Below the pieces are notes generated by a model, which made no database searches, was not told the DNA's origin, and worked only from the letters and a program-made list of their open reading frames with translations. Shown here piece after piece: positions 8,309 through 16,056 of a stretch of DNA of 64,000 nt. This DNA comes from QHWK01 sp035259385. Its GTDB lineage: Bacteria; Acidobacteriota; Vicinamibacteria; Vicinamibacterales; CAVVIG01. Position 1 is the first letter of the stretch. Each line of letters begins with the position of its first letter. The stretch is taken from positions 40,593 to 104,592 of the forward strand of contig DATFWL010000088.1 in NCBI GenBank assembly GCA_035259385.1, written 5' to 3'. The translations under genes were made by a program, and so were the position numbers.

Positions 8309-9691
8309 GTGGCGCGCAAGTATCTGATCGAGACCTTCGGCTGCCAGATGAACGTGCACGACTCCGAGCGGATGGCGGGGTTGCTCGAGCAGGCGGGCTA
8401 CGAGGCGACTGACGAAGCTGGCGACGCGGACGTTGTCGTCATCAACACCTGCAGCGTCCGCGAACGTGCCGAGGAGAAGCTCTACACCCGCCTGGGCGAG
8501 TTGCGCATGCTCGCCGCCGAACAGGGGCACGACCCGATCGTCGCCGTCGCCGGCTGCGTCGCGCAGCAGGAAGGCGAGGCGATCTTCACACGCTCACCGG
8601 GCGTGGCCGACGTCGTCATCGGCACGCAGCAGATTCGCCGCCTCCCGATGCTGATCGAAGACGCGGCGGCTCACCGGCCGTCGGGAGCGGCTTCCGGTCC
8701 GAAGCGGCGTCCCGGCGCGTTGCTGGCGCTCGACCCGTACGACGACGTCACCTGGCCGCTGGGCGTGACGCGGCGGTCCGACCCGGTCAAGGCCTACGTG
8801 ACGATCATCGAGGGATGCAACGAGTTCTGCAGCTTCTGTGTCGTCCCGTACACGCGCGGGCACGAGCGGATGCGGCCGCGCGCGGACATCCTCGCCGAAC
8901 TACGGGAGGCGGCGGCCACGGGCCATCGCGAAGTGCAGCTGCTCGGCCAGATCGTGAATCACTACGCGGCGCCCGACGACCCGTCGTGTGATTTCAGTGC
9001 GCTGCTGGAGGCGGTCCACGCGGTCGACGGCATCGAGCGGATTCGCTTCGCCAGCCCGCATCCGCGGCACGTGTCGAGACGGTTTCTCGACACGATGGCG
9101 CGGCTGCCGAAGGTCTGCCGTCATCTGCACCTGCCGGTGCAGTCGGGATCGACACGCGTCCTCGACGCGATGCGGCGGCGGTATTCGCGCGACCGCTATC
9201 TGGATCTCGTCGCCGAGATCCGGCGCGTGCTGCCGGAGGTGGCGCTGTCGACCGATATGATCGTCGGGTTTCCGGGCGAGACGGCCGCAGACTTCGAGGA
9301 GACGCTGTCGCTGACGGCTGCGGTCCGCTATCACAGCATGTTCTCGTTCAAGTACTCGCCGCGGCCGAACACGCTGGCCGACAAGCGGCTCGCTGACGAT
9401 GTGGACGAGCGCGAGAAGACGCGGCGGATCGTGGCGCTGCAGGCGCTGCAGCGCGACATTCAGTCGTCGCTCAACGACGCGCTGGTGGGGCGGACCGTCG
9501 ACGTGCTCGTCGACGCGGCCAGCCGCCGCCGCGAGACGGAACTCTCCGGGCGGACGAGCACGAACGTGGTCGTGAACCTGCCCGGTCCGCCCGCCTGGAT
9601 CGGCCGGACGCTGCCGGTGCGCATCGAACGCGCCGGTCCGCACTCGGTCTGGGGGCGGATTGACAACGGCGCTTCAGCGCCTAGTTTGTAG
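8309..9691 (+). CDS. miaB: tRNA-2-methylthio-N6-isopentenyladenosine synthase MiaB
   Basis: A 460-aa radical SAM methylthiotransferase that adds a methylthio group to i6A37 of tRNA. The GTG start gives YLIETFGCQMNVHDSERMAG, the UPF0004 domain with its three cluster cysteines (Cys in FGCQMN, NTCSVRE, AGCVAQQ). The radical SAM motif EGCNEFCSFCVVPYTRGHER (CxxxCxxC) is near residue 170-185, and a TRAM domain (SGRTSTNVVVNLPG) closes the protein. MiaB rather than MtaB/RimO fits the FGCQMN, CNEFCSFC and KLYTRLGEL blocks. The usual LGQNVNAY block reads LGQIVNHY here, a small departure. It is packed between recN and the nuclease-family gene. Confidence 0.94.
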   Translation: MARKYLIETFGCQMNVHDSERMAGLLEQAGYEATDEAGDADVVVINTCSVRERAEEKLYTRLGELRMLAAEQGHDPIVAVAGCVAQQEGEAIFTRSPGVADVVIGTQQIRRLPMLIEDAAAHRPSGAASGPKRRPGALLALDPYDDVTWPLGVTRRSDPVKAYVTIIEGCNEFCSFCVVPYTRGHERMRPRADILAELREAAATGHREVQLLGQIVNHYAAPDDPSCDFSALLEAVHAVDGIERIRFASPHPRHVSRRFLDTMARLPKVCRHLHLPVQSGSTRVLDAMRRRYSRDRYLDLVAEIRRVLPEVALSTDMIVGFPGETAADFEETLSLTAAVRYHSMFSFKYSPRPNTLADKRLADDVDEREKTRRIVALQALQRDIQSSLNDALVGRTVDVLVDAASRRRETELSGRTSTNVVVNLPGPPAWIGRTLPVRIERAGPHSVWGRIDNGASAPSL

Positions 9692-9696
9692 GGCCT

Positions 9697-10188
9697 ATGC
9701 AAATCGAGATGACCATCAAGGGTTTGATGGTCGACCCCATCACGAATACGCCGATCGTGATCCTGCGCGACAAGGACGGGCAGAAGGTGCTGCCGATCTG
9801 GGTCGGCATTTTCGAAGCGAACGCGATCGCGCTGCAGATCGAGAATATCGCCACGCCACGGCCGATGACGCACGATCTGCTGCGCAATGTCATCCACGAT
9901 CTCAAGGCCGAGGTGAAGAAAATCGTCGTCTGCGATCTACAGGAGAACACGTTCTACGCGCTCATCTACCTGGCCATCGACGGCCGGGGCGAGACAGTGG
10001 CCATCGACGCGCGGCCGAGCGATGCGATCGCGCTGGCGTTGCGGACGCGCGCGCCGATCTTCGTCGAGGAGGCGGTCATCGATCACGCGAAGACGGTCGA
10101 CTTCACGACGGAGAAGGCCGACGCCGATCGTCTCCACAAGTGGCTGGAGAGCCTCGACCCCGACGATTTAGGCAAGTACAAGATGTAG
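9697..10188 (+). CDS. Bifunctional nuclease family (DUF151) protein
   Basis: A 163-aa protein of the BFN/DUF151 family, 5 bases after miaB. It begins MQIEMTIKGLMVDPITNTPI and carries the family blocks VLPIWVGIFEANAIALQIE, RPMTHDLL and IDARPSDAIALALRTRAPIFV. Plant members show RNase/DNase activity; the bacterial role is unsettled, and I claim only the family. There is no signal peptide. Frequent neighbourhood with miaB in several phyla suggests a link to RNA metabolism, but that is inference. Confidence 0.92.
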   Translation: MQIEMTIKGLMVDPITNTPIVILRDKDGQKVLPIWVGIFEANAIALQIENIATPRPMTHDLLRNVIHDLKAEVKKIVVCDLQENTFYALIYLAIDGRGETVAIDARPSDAIALALRTRAPIFVEEAVIDHAKTVDFTTEKADADRLHKWLESLDPDDLGKYKM

Positions 10189-10239
10189 GGCGTTCGCCAT
10201 CAGCACACCACTATGGGTTAGAATCCTGTTCGCCCTCTG

Positions 10240-10995
10240 ATGATCGTCGCCATCGCGAATCAGAAGGGCGGCGTGGGCAAGACCACGACCGCCATCAACC
10301 TCGCTGCAGCTCTGGCGCTGCGCGGCAAGCCGACACTCCTCATCGACCTCGATCCCCAGGCCAATTCGACGATGTCGTTCCTCGACATGCCGCAGGTGAC
10401 GCGCAGCGTCTACGACGCGATCGCGGAGTCGTCGGTGACGTTGACGGACGTGATCCTGCCGTCGCAGGTCGAGAACCTCTCGGTGGCGCCGTCGCGCATC
10501 GCCCTGGCCAAGCTCGAACAGAAGCTGGTCGGCGAGTTGGACGCGCACTTCCGGCTGAAGGACAAGATCGATCCGATCCAGTCGCAGTTCCCGCACATCG
10601 TGATTGACTGCCCGCCGACGCTCGGGCTGCTGACGGTGAACGCGCTGGTCGCGGCGACGCATCTGCTCATCCCGATTCAGTCGTCGTATTTCGCGCTCGA
10701 GGGGACCGACGATCTGCTCGAGACGATCGAGAAGGTGCGCGCCCGTCCCAACCCGGCGCTGCGGATCCTCGGCGTCGTGATCACCATGCACGACAAGCGG
10801 ACCGCGCTGGCGCGCGACATCCGGACGCAGATACAGAAAGTGTTCGGCGGGAAGGTATTCAAGACCGTGATCACCAAGAGCGTCCGGCTGGAGGAGAGTC
10901 CGGCCTACAAGGAATCGATTTTCACCTTCGCGCCGGACTCGACCGGCGCGACCGAGTACTACAGCCTGTGCGAGGAGGTGATCGACCGTGCCTAG
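10240..10995 (+). CDS. parA: Chromosome partitioning ATPase ParA/Soj
   Basis: A 251-aa ParA-type ATPase that moves ParB-bound origins. It begins MIVAIANQKGGVGKTTTAIN, the deviant Walker A (KGGVGKTT), followed by LLIDLDPQANST (A') and HIVIDCPPTLGLLTVNAL (Walker B region). The protein has no N-terminal helix-turn-helix extension, so it is the chromosomal Soj type. The gap before it (10189-10239) contains a TAGAAT box at 10219-10224 that could be a -10, without a clear -35. Its end overlaps the parB start by 8 bases. No parS site (TGTTTCACGTGAAACA-like) was seen in the window. Confidence 0.94.
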   Translation: MIVAIANQKGGVGKTTTAINLAAALALRGKPTLLIDLDPQANSTMSFLDMPQVTRSVYDAIAESSVTLTDVILPSQVENLSVAPSRIALAKLEQKLVGELDAHFRLKDKIDPIQSQFPHIVIDCPPTLGLLTVNALVAATHLLIPIQSSYFALEGTDDLLETIEKVRARPNPALRILGVVITMHDKRTALARDIRTQIQKVFGGKVFKTVITKSVRLEESPAYKESIFTFAPDSTGATEYYSLCEEVIDRA

Positions 10996-11809
10996 ACGGG
11001 GGCTGCCCGAGACCGTGGGGATGCGCCACGACGAGCATTATGTGGAGGCGCTGGCCGCCTCGGCCGGCACGCCGGTGGGCCGGATGGTCCCGATCGAGCA
11101 GATCGACCCGAACCCGAACCAGCCGCGCCAGGTCATGGGCGACCTGTCGGAGCTGATCGCGTCGATCACGTCGAAGGGCATCCTCGAGCCGCTGGTGGTC
11201 CGGCAGCGCGGCGACCGCTTCCAGATCGTGGCTGGCGAGCGACGCTATCAGGCGGCGATCCAGGCGGGGCTGCAGGAGCTGCCGGTCGTCGTCCGCGATG
11301 TCGACGAGACCGAGATGCTGGAGCTCGCCCTCATCGAGAACCTGCAGCGCAAGGACCTGACCCCGTTCGAAGAGGCCGAGGCGCTGCACGGCCTCGCCGA
11401 GAGCTGCGGCTACACGCATGAGGACCTGGCGCAGCGGCTCGGCAAGTCGCGGACCTCGATCACCGAGTCGCTGGCTCTGACCGCGATGCCGGACGAGATC
11501 CGCAACCTGTGTCGGCTGGCCGACATTTCGTCCAAATCATTGTTGTTGCAGGTAGTTAGGCAAAATACGCCCGAGAAAATGACCGCCCTGGTCGAGCGGA
11601 TTGCCAGCCAGGGCGGCACGACGCGCCAGCAGCTCCGCGAGGCGATGGCAAAGCCGAAGGCCGGTCGCCCCAAGCACTACATCTTCGCGTTCCGGGCGCC
11701 GTCCAAGGCCTTCAACCTGAAGTTGAGCTTCAACAAGAGCCGCGCCTCACGCGAGGAAATCATCGACGCGCTCGAGGCGATACTCCGCGATCTGAAAAAA
11801 GCCAAATAA
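10988..11809 (+). CDS. parB: Chromosome partitioning protein ParB
   Basis: A 273-aa ParB starting at a GTG inside the parA 3' end. The ParB/Spo0J nuclease-like domain is clear: VPIEQIDPNPNQPRQVM, ELIASITSKGILEPLVVR, IVAGERRYQAA and the conserved ALIENLQRKDLTPFEEAEA. A helix-turn-helix follows (THEDLAQRLGKSRTSITESL) with a C-terminal dimerisation segment (about residues 225-273). It binds parS and spreads as a CTP-dependent clamp. The last roughly 100 bases are repeated in degenerate form twice downstream (see 11705-12360), so the 3' end has been a site of tandem duplication. Confidence 0.94.
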   Translation: MPRRGLPETVGMRHDEHYVEALAASAGTPVGRMVPIEQIDPNPNQPRQVMGDLSELIASITSKGILEPLVVRQRGDRFQIVAGERRYQAAIQAGLQELPVVVRDVDETEMLELALIENLQRKDLTPFEEAEALHGLAESCGYTHEDLAQRLGKSRTSITESLALTAMPDEIRNLCRLADISSKSLLLQVVRQNTPEKMTALVERIASQGGTTRQQLREAMAKPKAGRPKHYIFAFRAPSKAFNLKLSFNKSRASREEIIDALEAILRDLKKAK

Positions 11810-12360
11810 CGCCCGAGGCACATGCGGCGCCTGGTCGTCCCCGGACACCGGTCTCTGATCCGTCAATGCGCGCCGCGGGACCAGGGACCCCAGTGTGGAA
11901 CGCGAACGTGCCGCGATTGTCAGTGACCGGACCGGGTGCGGCAGTCGCTGACGGTGCGCTGCACCGAGCGCCGCGCCTCGCGCGAGGAATCATCGCCGCG
12001 CGATCGGAAGAAAGCCAGATGGCGCCCGAGGCCAGATGTGGCGCGTGGTTGGTGCCGGAAGAACGGACGCCCGGCCTGGAACGGCAGACGCGCCGCGAAA
12101 TCGGTGACCGACCGGCTGTGGCGGTCCCTGAGATTGAACTTCAATAAGAAGTGCGTCCCCGCGAAGAAAATCATCGACGCGTTCGGGTGTGATCCTGTGC
12201 GATCTGAGGAAGGCAAAGAGCCGGGGCGTAATCGTGCGGGTGGTCGGCGGCCGGCACCCGCCGGCCGCGAATGCCTGGCGCGGAGACAAGGGACCCACGG
12301 GCTGGAACGACGAGTCGTGCGCGGCCGCCGGTGACCGGACCAGGCCTGTGGCATCTCCGC
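11705..12360 (+). repeat. Tandem decayed copies of the parB 3' end and following DNA
   Basis: Three head-to-tail units can be aligned by eye: A about 11705-11936 (real parB end plus flank), B about 11937-12118 and C about 12119-12360. Anchors in A and C are TTCAACAAGAG / TTCAATAAGAAG, then GAAATCATCGACGCG / AAAATCATCGACGCG, then GCGATCTGA in both. B keeps CGCGCCTCGCGCGAGGAATC. A downstream anchor reads GTGACCGGACCGGGTG in A, GTGACCGACCGGCTGTGG in B and GTGACCGGACCAGGCCTGTG in C. Divergence is substantial, and B has lost roughly 20-50 bases. No unit beyond A keeps an open parB frame. Confidence 0.75.
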
Positions 12361-12670
12361 AGCGACCGGATGGTGATGCCGCGGCGGTCTCGACCGTCAG
12401 GTGATGCCGGTCCTGAGTCAAGAAGATCTTGCCGCCGGTGATCTGGCCGGAGACCGCGAAGGTTCATGGCCGTGTCGCGACGCGGGACAAACCGATTGAG
12501 TTCGGGAGCCGGACCGAGGGGAAGCATGACGTCTGAGAGCGTCGCTCGTCCGGCGGCCCTGGACGGGCGGAAAGAGATCGCCATATGGCGTCAGCCCCTG
12601 ACGTTGGCAGGTCTAAGTTAACATAACATACCTTATCGGACTCATTCGGAAACCCTCGAAAATACCCCCT
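11810..12670. other. Gene-less decayed interval after parB
   Basis: No convincing coding sequence in 860 bases; the open frames here have no start context and no recognisable protein. The first 550 bases are the degenerate parB-tail repeats. 12361-12610 shows nothing recognisable apart from a small hairpin (CGTCAG-CCC-CTGACG, near 12589-12603). 12610-12640 is locally AT-rich (TTAACATAACATACC). Confidence 0.7.
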
Positions 12671-13677
12671 GTGGATGATTTGCGGAAGCCAGCGTTCCCG
12701 TTCCGGCCGGCCGGCCATGGGACGACCATCGGCCAGTGGCTTTGCCACCTGATCCCACCGTTAGCTGCCGGAGGGTCGGACGGCGCGCGGTTCGCCTCCA
12801 ACGACGCCGTCTCGCTCGCCGAGGATACGACGATCACGATCGACGTGCTCGCCAACGACACGTGGACCGGGAAAGCTTCGGGAACGCCGGCGACGATCAA
12901 TATCGTGACGCCGCCGACGCTCGGCGCGGCGAGCATCCTCGATGGCGGCGTTTTCTATCAGCCCGGGGCGAACCTGAACGGCACCGACAGCTTCGGCTAC
13001 ACGATCACGTCGGCACCCAGACTTCGCCGATAGCGTTCGTCTCGATCTCCATCACCGCGGTGAACGATCCACCGACAGCCGTCAGCGACTCGTTCAATGC
13101 GGTCAGGAACGTGGCCACGCAGCTCGCGGTGCTGGCGAACGACATCGATCCGGACGGCGCCCAGGATCTCAAGAACGCGATCATCACGGCGCCGCCGACG
13201 CCTGCCGGCGCAACCGCAACGGTGGCGGGCGGCATCGTGATGTTCACGGCGACCAGCGCGGGCACATACACGTTCAGATACCGTGCGGTCGATGCAGCCG
13301 GCGTGCAGTCGGGCAATGAGGCCACGGTCACGGTTGTGGTGGCGGACGCGGAAGCGATCGCGTTCGTCCGGTCCAATTTCATCGCCAACAAGCTGCGGTG
13401 GCGGATTGACGGCACCGACACCATCCTGGCCGGTCAGGCGATCACCGTCACCTACGACAACGGCACACGGACGAATGGCACGTCGCTGAAGGGGTTCGTA
13501 ATCGGCACGGCAGTCGTCGATCCGACGGGCGCCTGGAGCGTGGATCTGATCGTTGGAACCGACGACCTGCGGAACGTGGGCAACGCGTCCCCGTTCGGGG
13601 TCCGGCCGACCACCGTGCGCGCCACGTCGTCGCTGTCCGGGGCCGCGACGCAGACCAACCCGATCGCGCTCAGATAG
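12671..13677 (+). pseudogene. Frameshifted remnant of a cadherin-like/tandem-repeat surface protein
   Basis: Two reading frames together make one protein. From 12671 the first frame encodes ASNDAVSLAEDTTITIDVLA and LNGTDSFGYTITS and stops at 13033. From about 13010 the next frame continues TQTSPIAFVSISITAVNDPP, TAVSDSFNAVRNVATQLAVL and a C-terminal module to 13677. The expected junction, YTITSDGTQTS, is broken by loss of 1 or 4 bases near 13010-13016. The repeats match the VCBS/cadherin-like class with the AVNDPPTA signature found in large secreted proteins. No signal peptide precedes it, so the N-terminus is also missing. It is a decayed fragment, unless the shift is a sequencing error. Confidence 0.75.
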
Positions 13678-13707
13678 TCCTCGACATTCGAGCGAACGCC
13701 GTACGAC

Positions 13708-13744
13708 GAAACACCCGGGGCATCGTGCCCGGGCGTTTCATTTT
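13708..13744 (+). terminator. Intrinsic terminator after the pseudogene
   Basis: GAAACaCCCGGG pairs with CCCGGGcGTTTC around a short GCATCGTG-type loop, giving about 11 pairs with one mismatch, followed by ATTTTC on the plus strand. It lies between the pseudogene and the convergent GH57 gene. The T-run is on the plus side, so plus-strand termination is the better fit. Confidence 0.7.
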
Positions 13745-13765
13745 CCCGCGAACGATGCCTGGCGT

Positions 13766-16021
13766 TCAGGCTCGCCAGTACCGCGCCTCGAACATTGCGT
13801 CCGGCGTGACGAGCTCGATGGGCCGGTGCTCTGGATGTCGCTCCAGCTCCGCGCCGGTCTCGCCGTCGTAGATGGCAACGAAGAACGCAACGGCCTGTCC
13901 GTCTTCGACGCAGAGGTCCGCGAGCGGCAGCGCGACTTCGAGCACCGACCCGGCCGCGACCGACGCGCCGCCCGGACCGCGCTCGATCCAGGGCGCGCCG
14001 TTGGCGACCGGCGTGTAGGATCCCCCGGACGTGCGGCGGTCCCAGAACGTTCCGACCAGCCGGCCGAGCTCCTGGCGGACCGTGAACCGGACGCCGGACG
14101 GCGTCACGAACTTCAGCGAGAGCTCGCGGCCGCCGGCCAGCAGGTCGACGATGCGCTGTGCGCTGTCGACGCGGACGAACAGGCGCTGCCGATCGAAGCC
14201 GAACAAGACCGCCGTCACCAGCGCCGGCCGCCGCTCGCTCTGATGCATCGCGCCGGCGACGTCGTGGATCTCCAGGGTGCCGGCGCCAAGCCACTCGAAG
14301 TAGCTGGTCTCTTCACCGTCGAGACGGGGATTGAGCAGCGCTGTCGGCGCGGTCAACACCGTCGGCGGCGCGACGTTCGAGATGTTGCTGATGAACAGCT
14401 CGTCGGGGACCGGCAGCTGCAGCAGCTGATAGATGTTCCTGACATGGCGTCGGAACAGGTCGTCGAATTCCAGATCGTGTGCGGACGAATGGTCGTCTCC
14501 GTACCACCAGAACCAGTCGCTTCCTTCGGCGATGAGCATCTCTTCGTGCGCCCGCGCCAGCGCGGCGACATCGACCGCCGATCCGCCGGGCGCCGACGCC
14601 TGTTCGAGCGCGGCGCGCGCGTCGACCAGCTGGCTCCAGGCCTTCTGATCGTCCTGGTGACCGATCCAGATGTAGAAGTTGGCGTCAATCCAGGAACCGG
14701 GGAAGATGCCCGTCAGCTCGAGCTTCGCGCCGGCGCATGCCTCGCTCATCGTCACCGTCCGCAGCTCGGGATGTCGGCTCAGGCGCCGGTAGAGGGCGCG
14801 GAAGAACGGCCGTCCGCCGCCGGGAAAGTGCTCCCACGCATTCTCGCCGTCGAGGATCACCGGGATGATCGCCTCCCCACCACCGCTGCGATCGCGATAG
14901 CGCTGCCCCGCCTCGACGAGCCGCGACACGAAGTCCTCGGCGGCGCGCTCCGCGTCCCACCCCGAATACGCGAACCCGATCAGATCGGACAGCGAGTGAT
15001 CGCGGAAGGCGCAGGCGATTGACGCGCTGCCGGCGCGCACGATGTAGGACGTGTAGAGACGCTCCGGCTGCTCGACCTGGCCCCGGCCGTCGCGCGAGAA
15101 GGTCATGCCCAGCGTGCGGGCCAGTATCAACTCGTCGGTGGCCATCCACTTGAAGCCGGCCGCCGCCGCGAGCGGCACCATCGCGTCGGAGACAGAACCT
15201 TCCGACGGCCACAACCCGACCGGTCGCTGGCCGAACAGGCGCTCGTGCAGCGCCGCCGCGCGCTCGAGTTGCTCGGCGGCATCTGCGGGATGGCGGAACG
15301 GCTGGCGCGGCATCCGCGACGTCGGATGCGTTCGCAGGTAGACGTCGGTGTCGCACAGCAGCGGGAGGATCGGATGGTAGAACGGCGACGCCGAGATCTC
15401 GATCTGGCCGCGCCCGGCGGCATCGTGGTACTCCGGGATCACGCGGTTGAGAATCTCCAGCTCCACCTCGCGCAGGATCCGCTTGTCCTGTTCGGAGAAG
15501 CCGCGTCCCTTCTCGAGCAGCCAGCGCACGCGCGGGTCGGTGTCGAGATACAGCGGATCGATCCACGCGAGCTTCTGCCAGACCTGCAGGTCGCGCAGAT
15601 CGTCGGCGGTGAACCGCGTCGCGGCGGCGCGCCGGTCCTCCGGCGTCGGCAGCGATCCGCCCCGTCGCGCCAGCAGCTCGGCGTAGCGCGGGTAGACGTC
15701 GATCATGTGCTGGCGCTGCGCGTGGAAGAAGTTCTCGAGGATGAAGTCGATGTCGCGGTAATCGAGCGCCGTCGCCGGCTTCAGGCTCAGTTCCAGGTAG
15801 CGATCGTGGGCGCGATCTTCGGCGAACGCCTGCAGTTGCACGAGCAGCGACGGGACCAGATTGAACGTCATCTTCACGTCGGGAAACTCGCGCAGCAGCG
15901 CGACCATCCCGTAATAGTCCTTCAGGCCGTGGAGCCGCACCCACGGCAGGATGTGCTCCTGCGTGACGAGGTCTTCGTAGTACGGCTGATGCATGTGCCA
16001 GCAGAAGGCGACGCGCGTCAT
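13766..16021 (-). CDS. Glycoside hydrolase family 57 protein (alpha-amylase/mannosidase-like)
   Basis: A 751-aa cytoplasmic GH57 protein that probably cleaves or remodels alpha-glucans such as glycogen. It opens with the family motif WHMHQPYY (residues 8-15). The motif GLWPSEGSVSD holds the predicted nucleophile Glu274, and ILDGENAWEHF holds the predicted acid/base Asp391. Other blocks are FNLVPSLLVQLQ and the WMATDELILART segment. From about residue 520 a beta-rich C-terminal region follows (FISNISNVAPPTVLTAP; VRFTVRQELGRLVG). There is no signal peptide. It is divergent from the lptF-lptG fusion with only 35 bases between them. Exact substrate cannot be read from sequence. Confidence 0.9.
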   Translation of the reverse strand: MTRVAFCWHMHQPYYEDLVTQEHILPWVRLHGLKDYYGMVALLREFPDVKMTFNLVPSLLVQLQAFAEDRAHDRYLELSLKPATALDYRDIDFILENFFHAQRQHMIDVYPRYAELLARRGGSLPTPEDRRAAATRFTADDLRDLQVWQKLAWIDPLYLDTDPRVRWLLEKGRGFSEQDKRILREVELEILNRVIPEYHDAAGRGQIEISASPFYHPILPLLCDTDVYLRTHPTSRMPRQPFRHPADAAEQLERAAALHERLFGQRPVGLWPSEGSVSDAMVPLAAAAGFKWMATDELILARTLGMTFSRDGRGQVEQPERLYTSYIVRAGSASIACAFRDHSLSDLIGFAYSGWDAERAAEDFVSRLVEAGQRYRDRSGGGEAIIPVILDGENAWEHFPGGGRPFFRALYRRLSRHPELRTVTMSEACAGAKLELTGIFPGSWIDANFYIWIGHQDDQKAWSQLVDARAALEQASAPGGSAVDVAALARAHEEMLIAEGSDWFWWYGDDHSSAHDLEFDDLFRRHVRNIYQLLQLPVPDELFISNISNVAPPTVLTAPTALLNPRLDGEETSYFEWLGAGTLEIHDVAGAMHQSERRPALVTAVLFGFDRQRLFVRVDSAQRIVDLLAGGRELSLKFVTPSGVRFTVRQELGRLVGTFWDRRTSGGSYTPVANGAPWIERGPGGASVAAGSVLEVALPLADLCVEDGQAVAFFVAIYDGETGAELERHPEHRPIELVTPDAMFEARYWRA

Positions 16022-16056
16022 AGCGGTGCTAGTCTAGTAGCTGCCTGTATCCGCCT

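Noticed and set aside
10189..12670. A parS or replication-origin region next to parAB
   Set aside because: No TGTTTCACGTGAAACA-like site and no DnaA-box cluster was seen.
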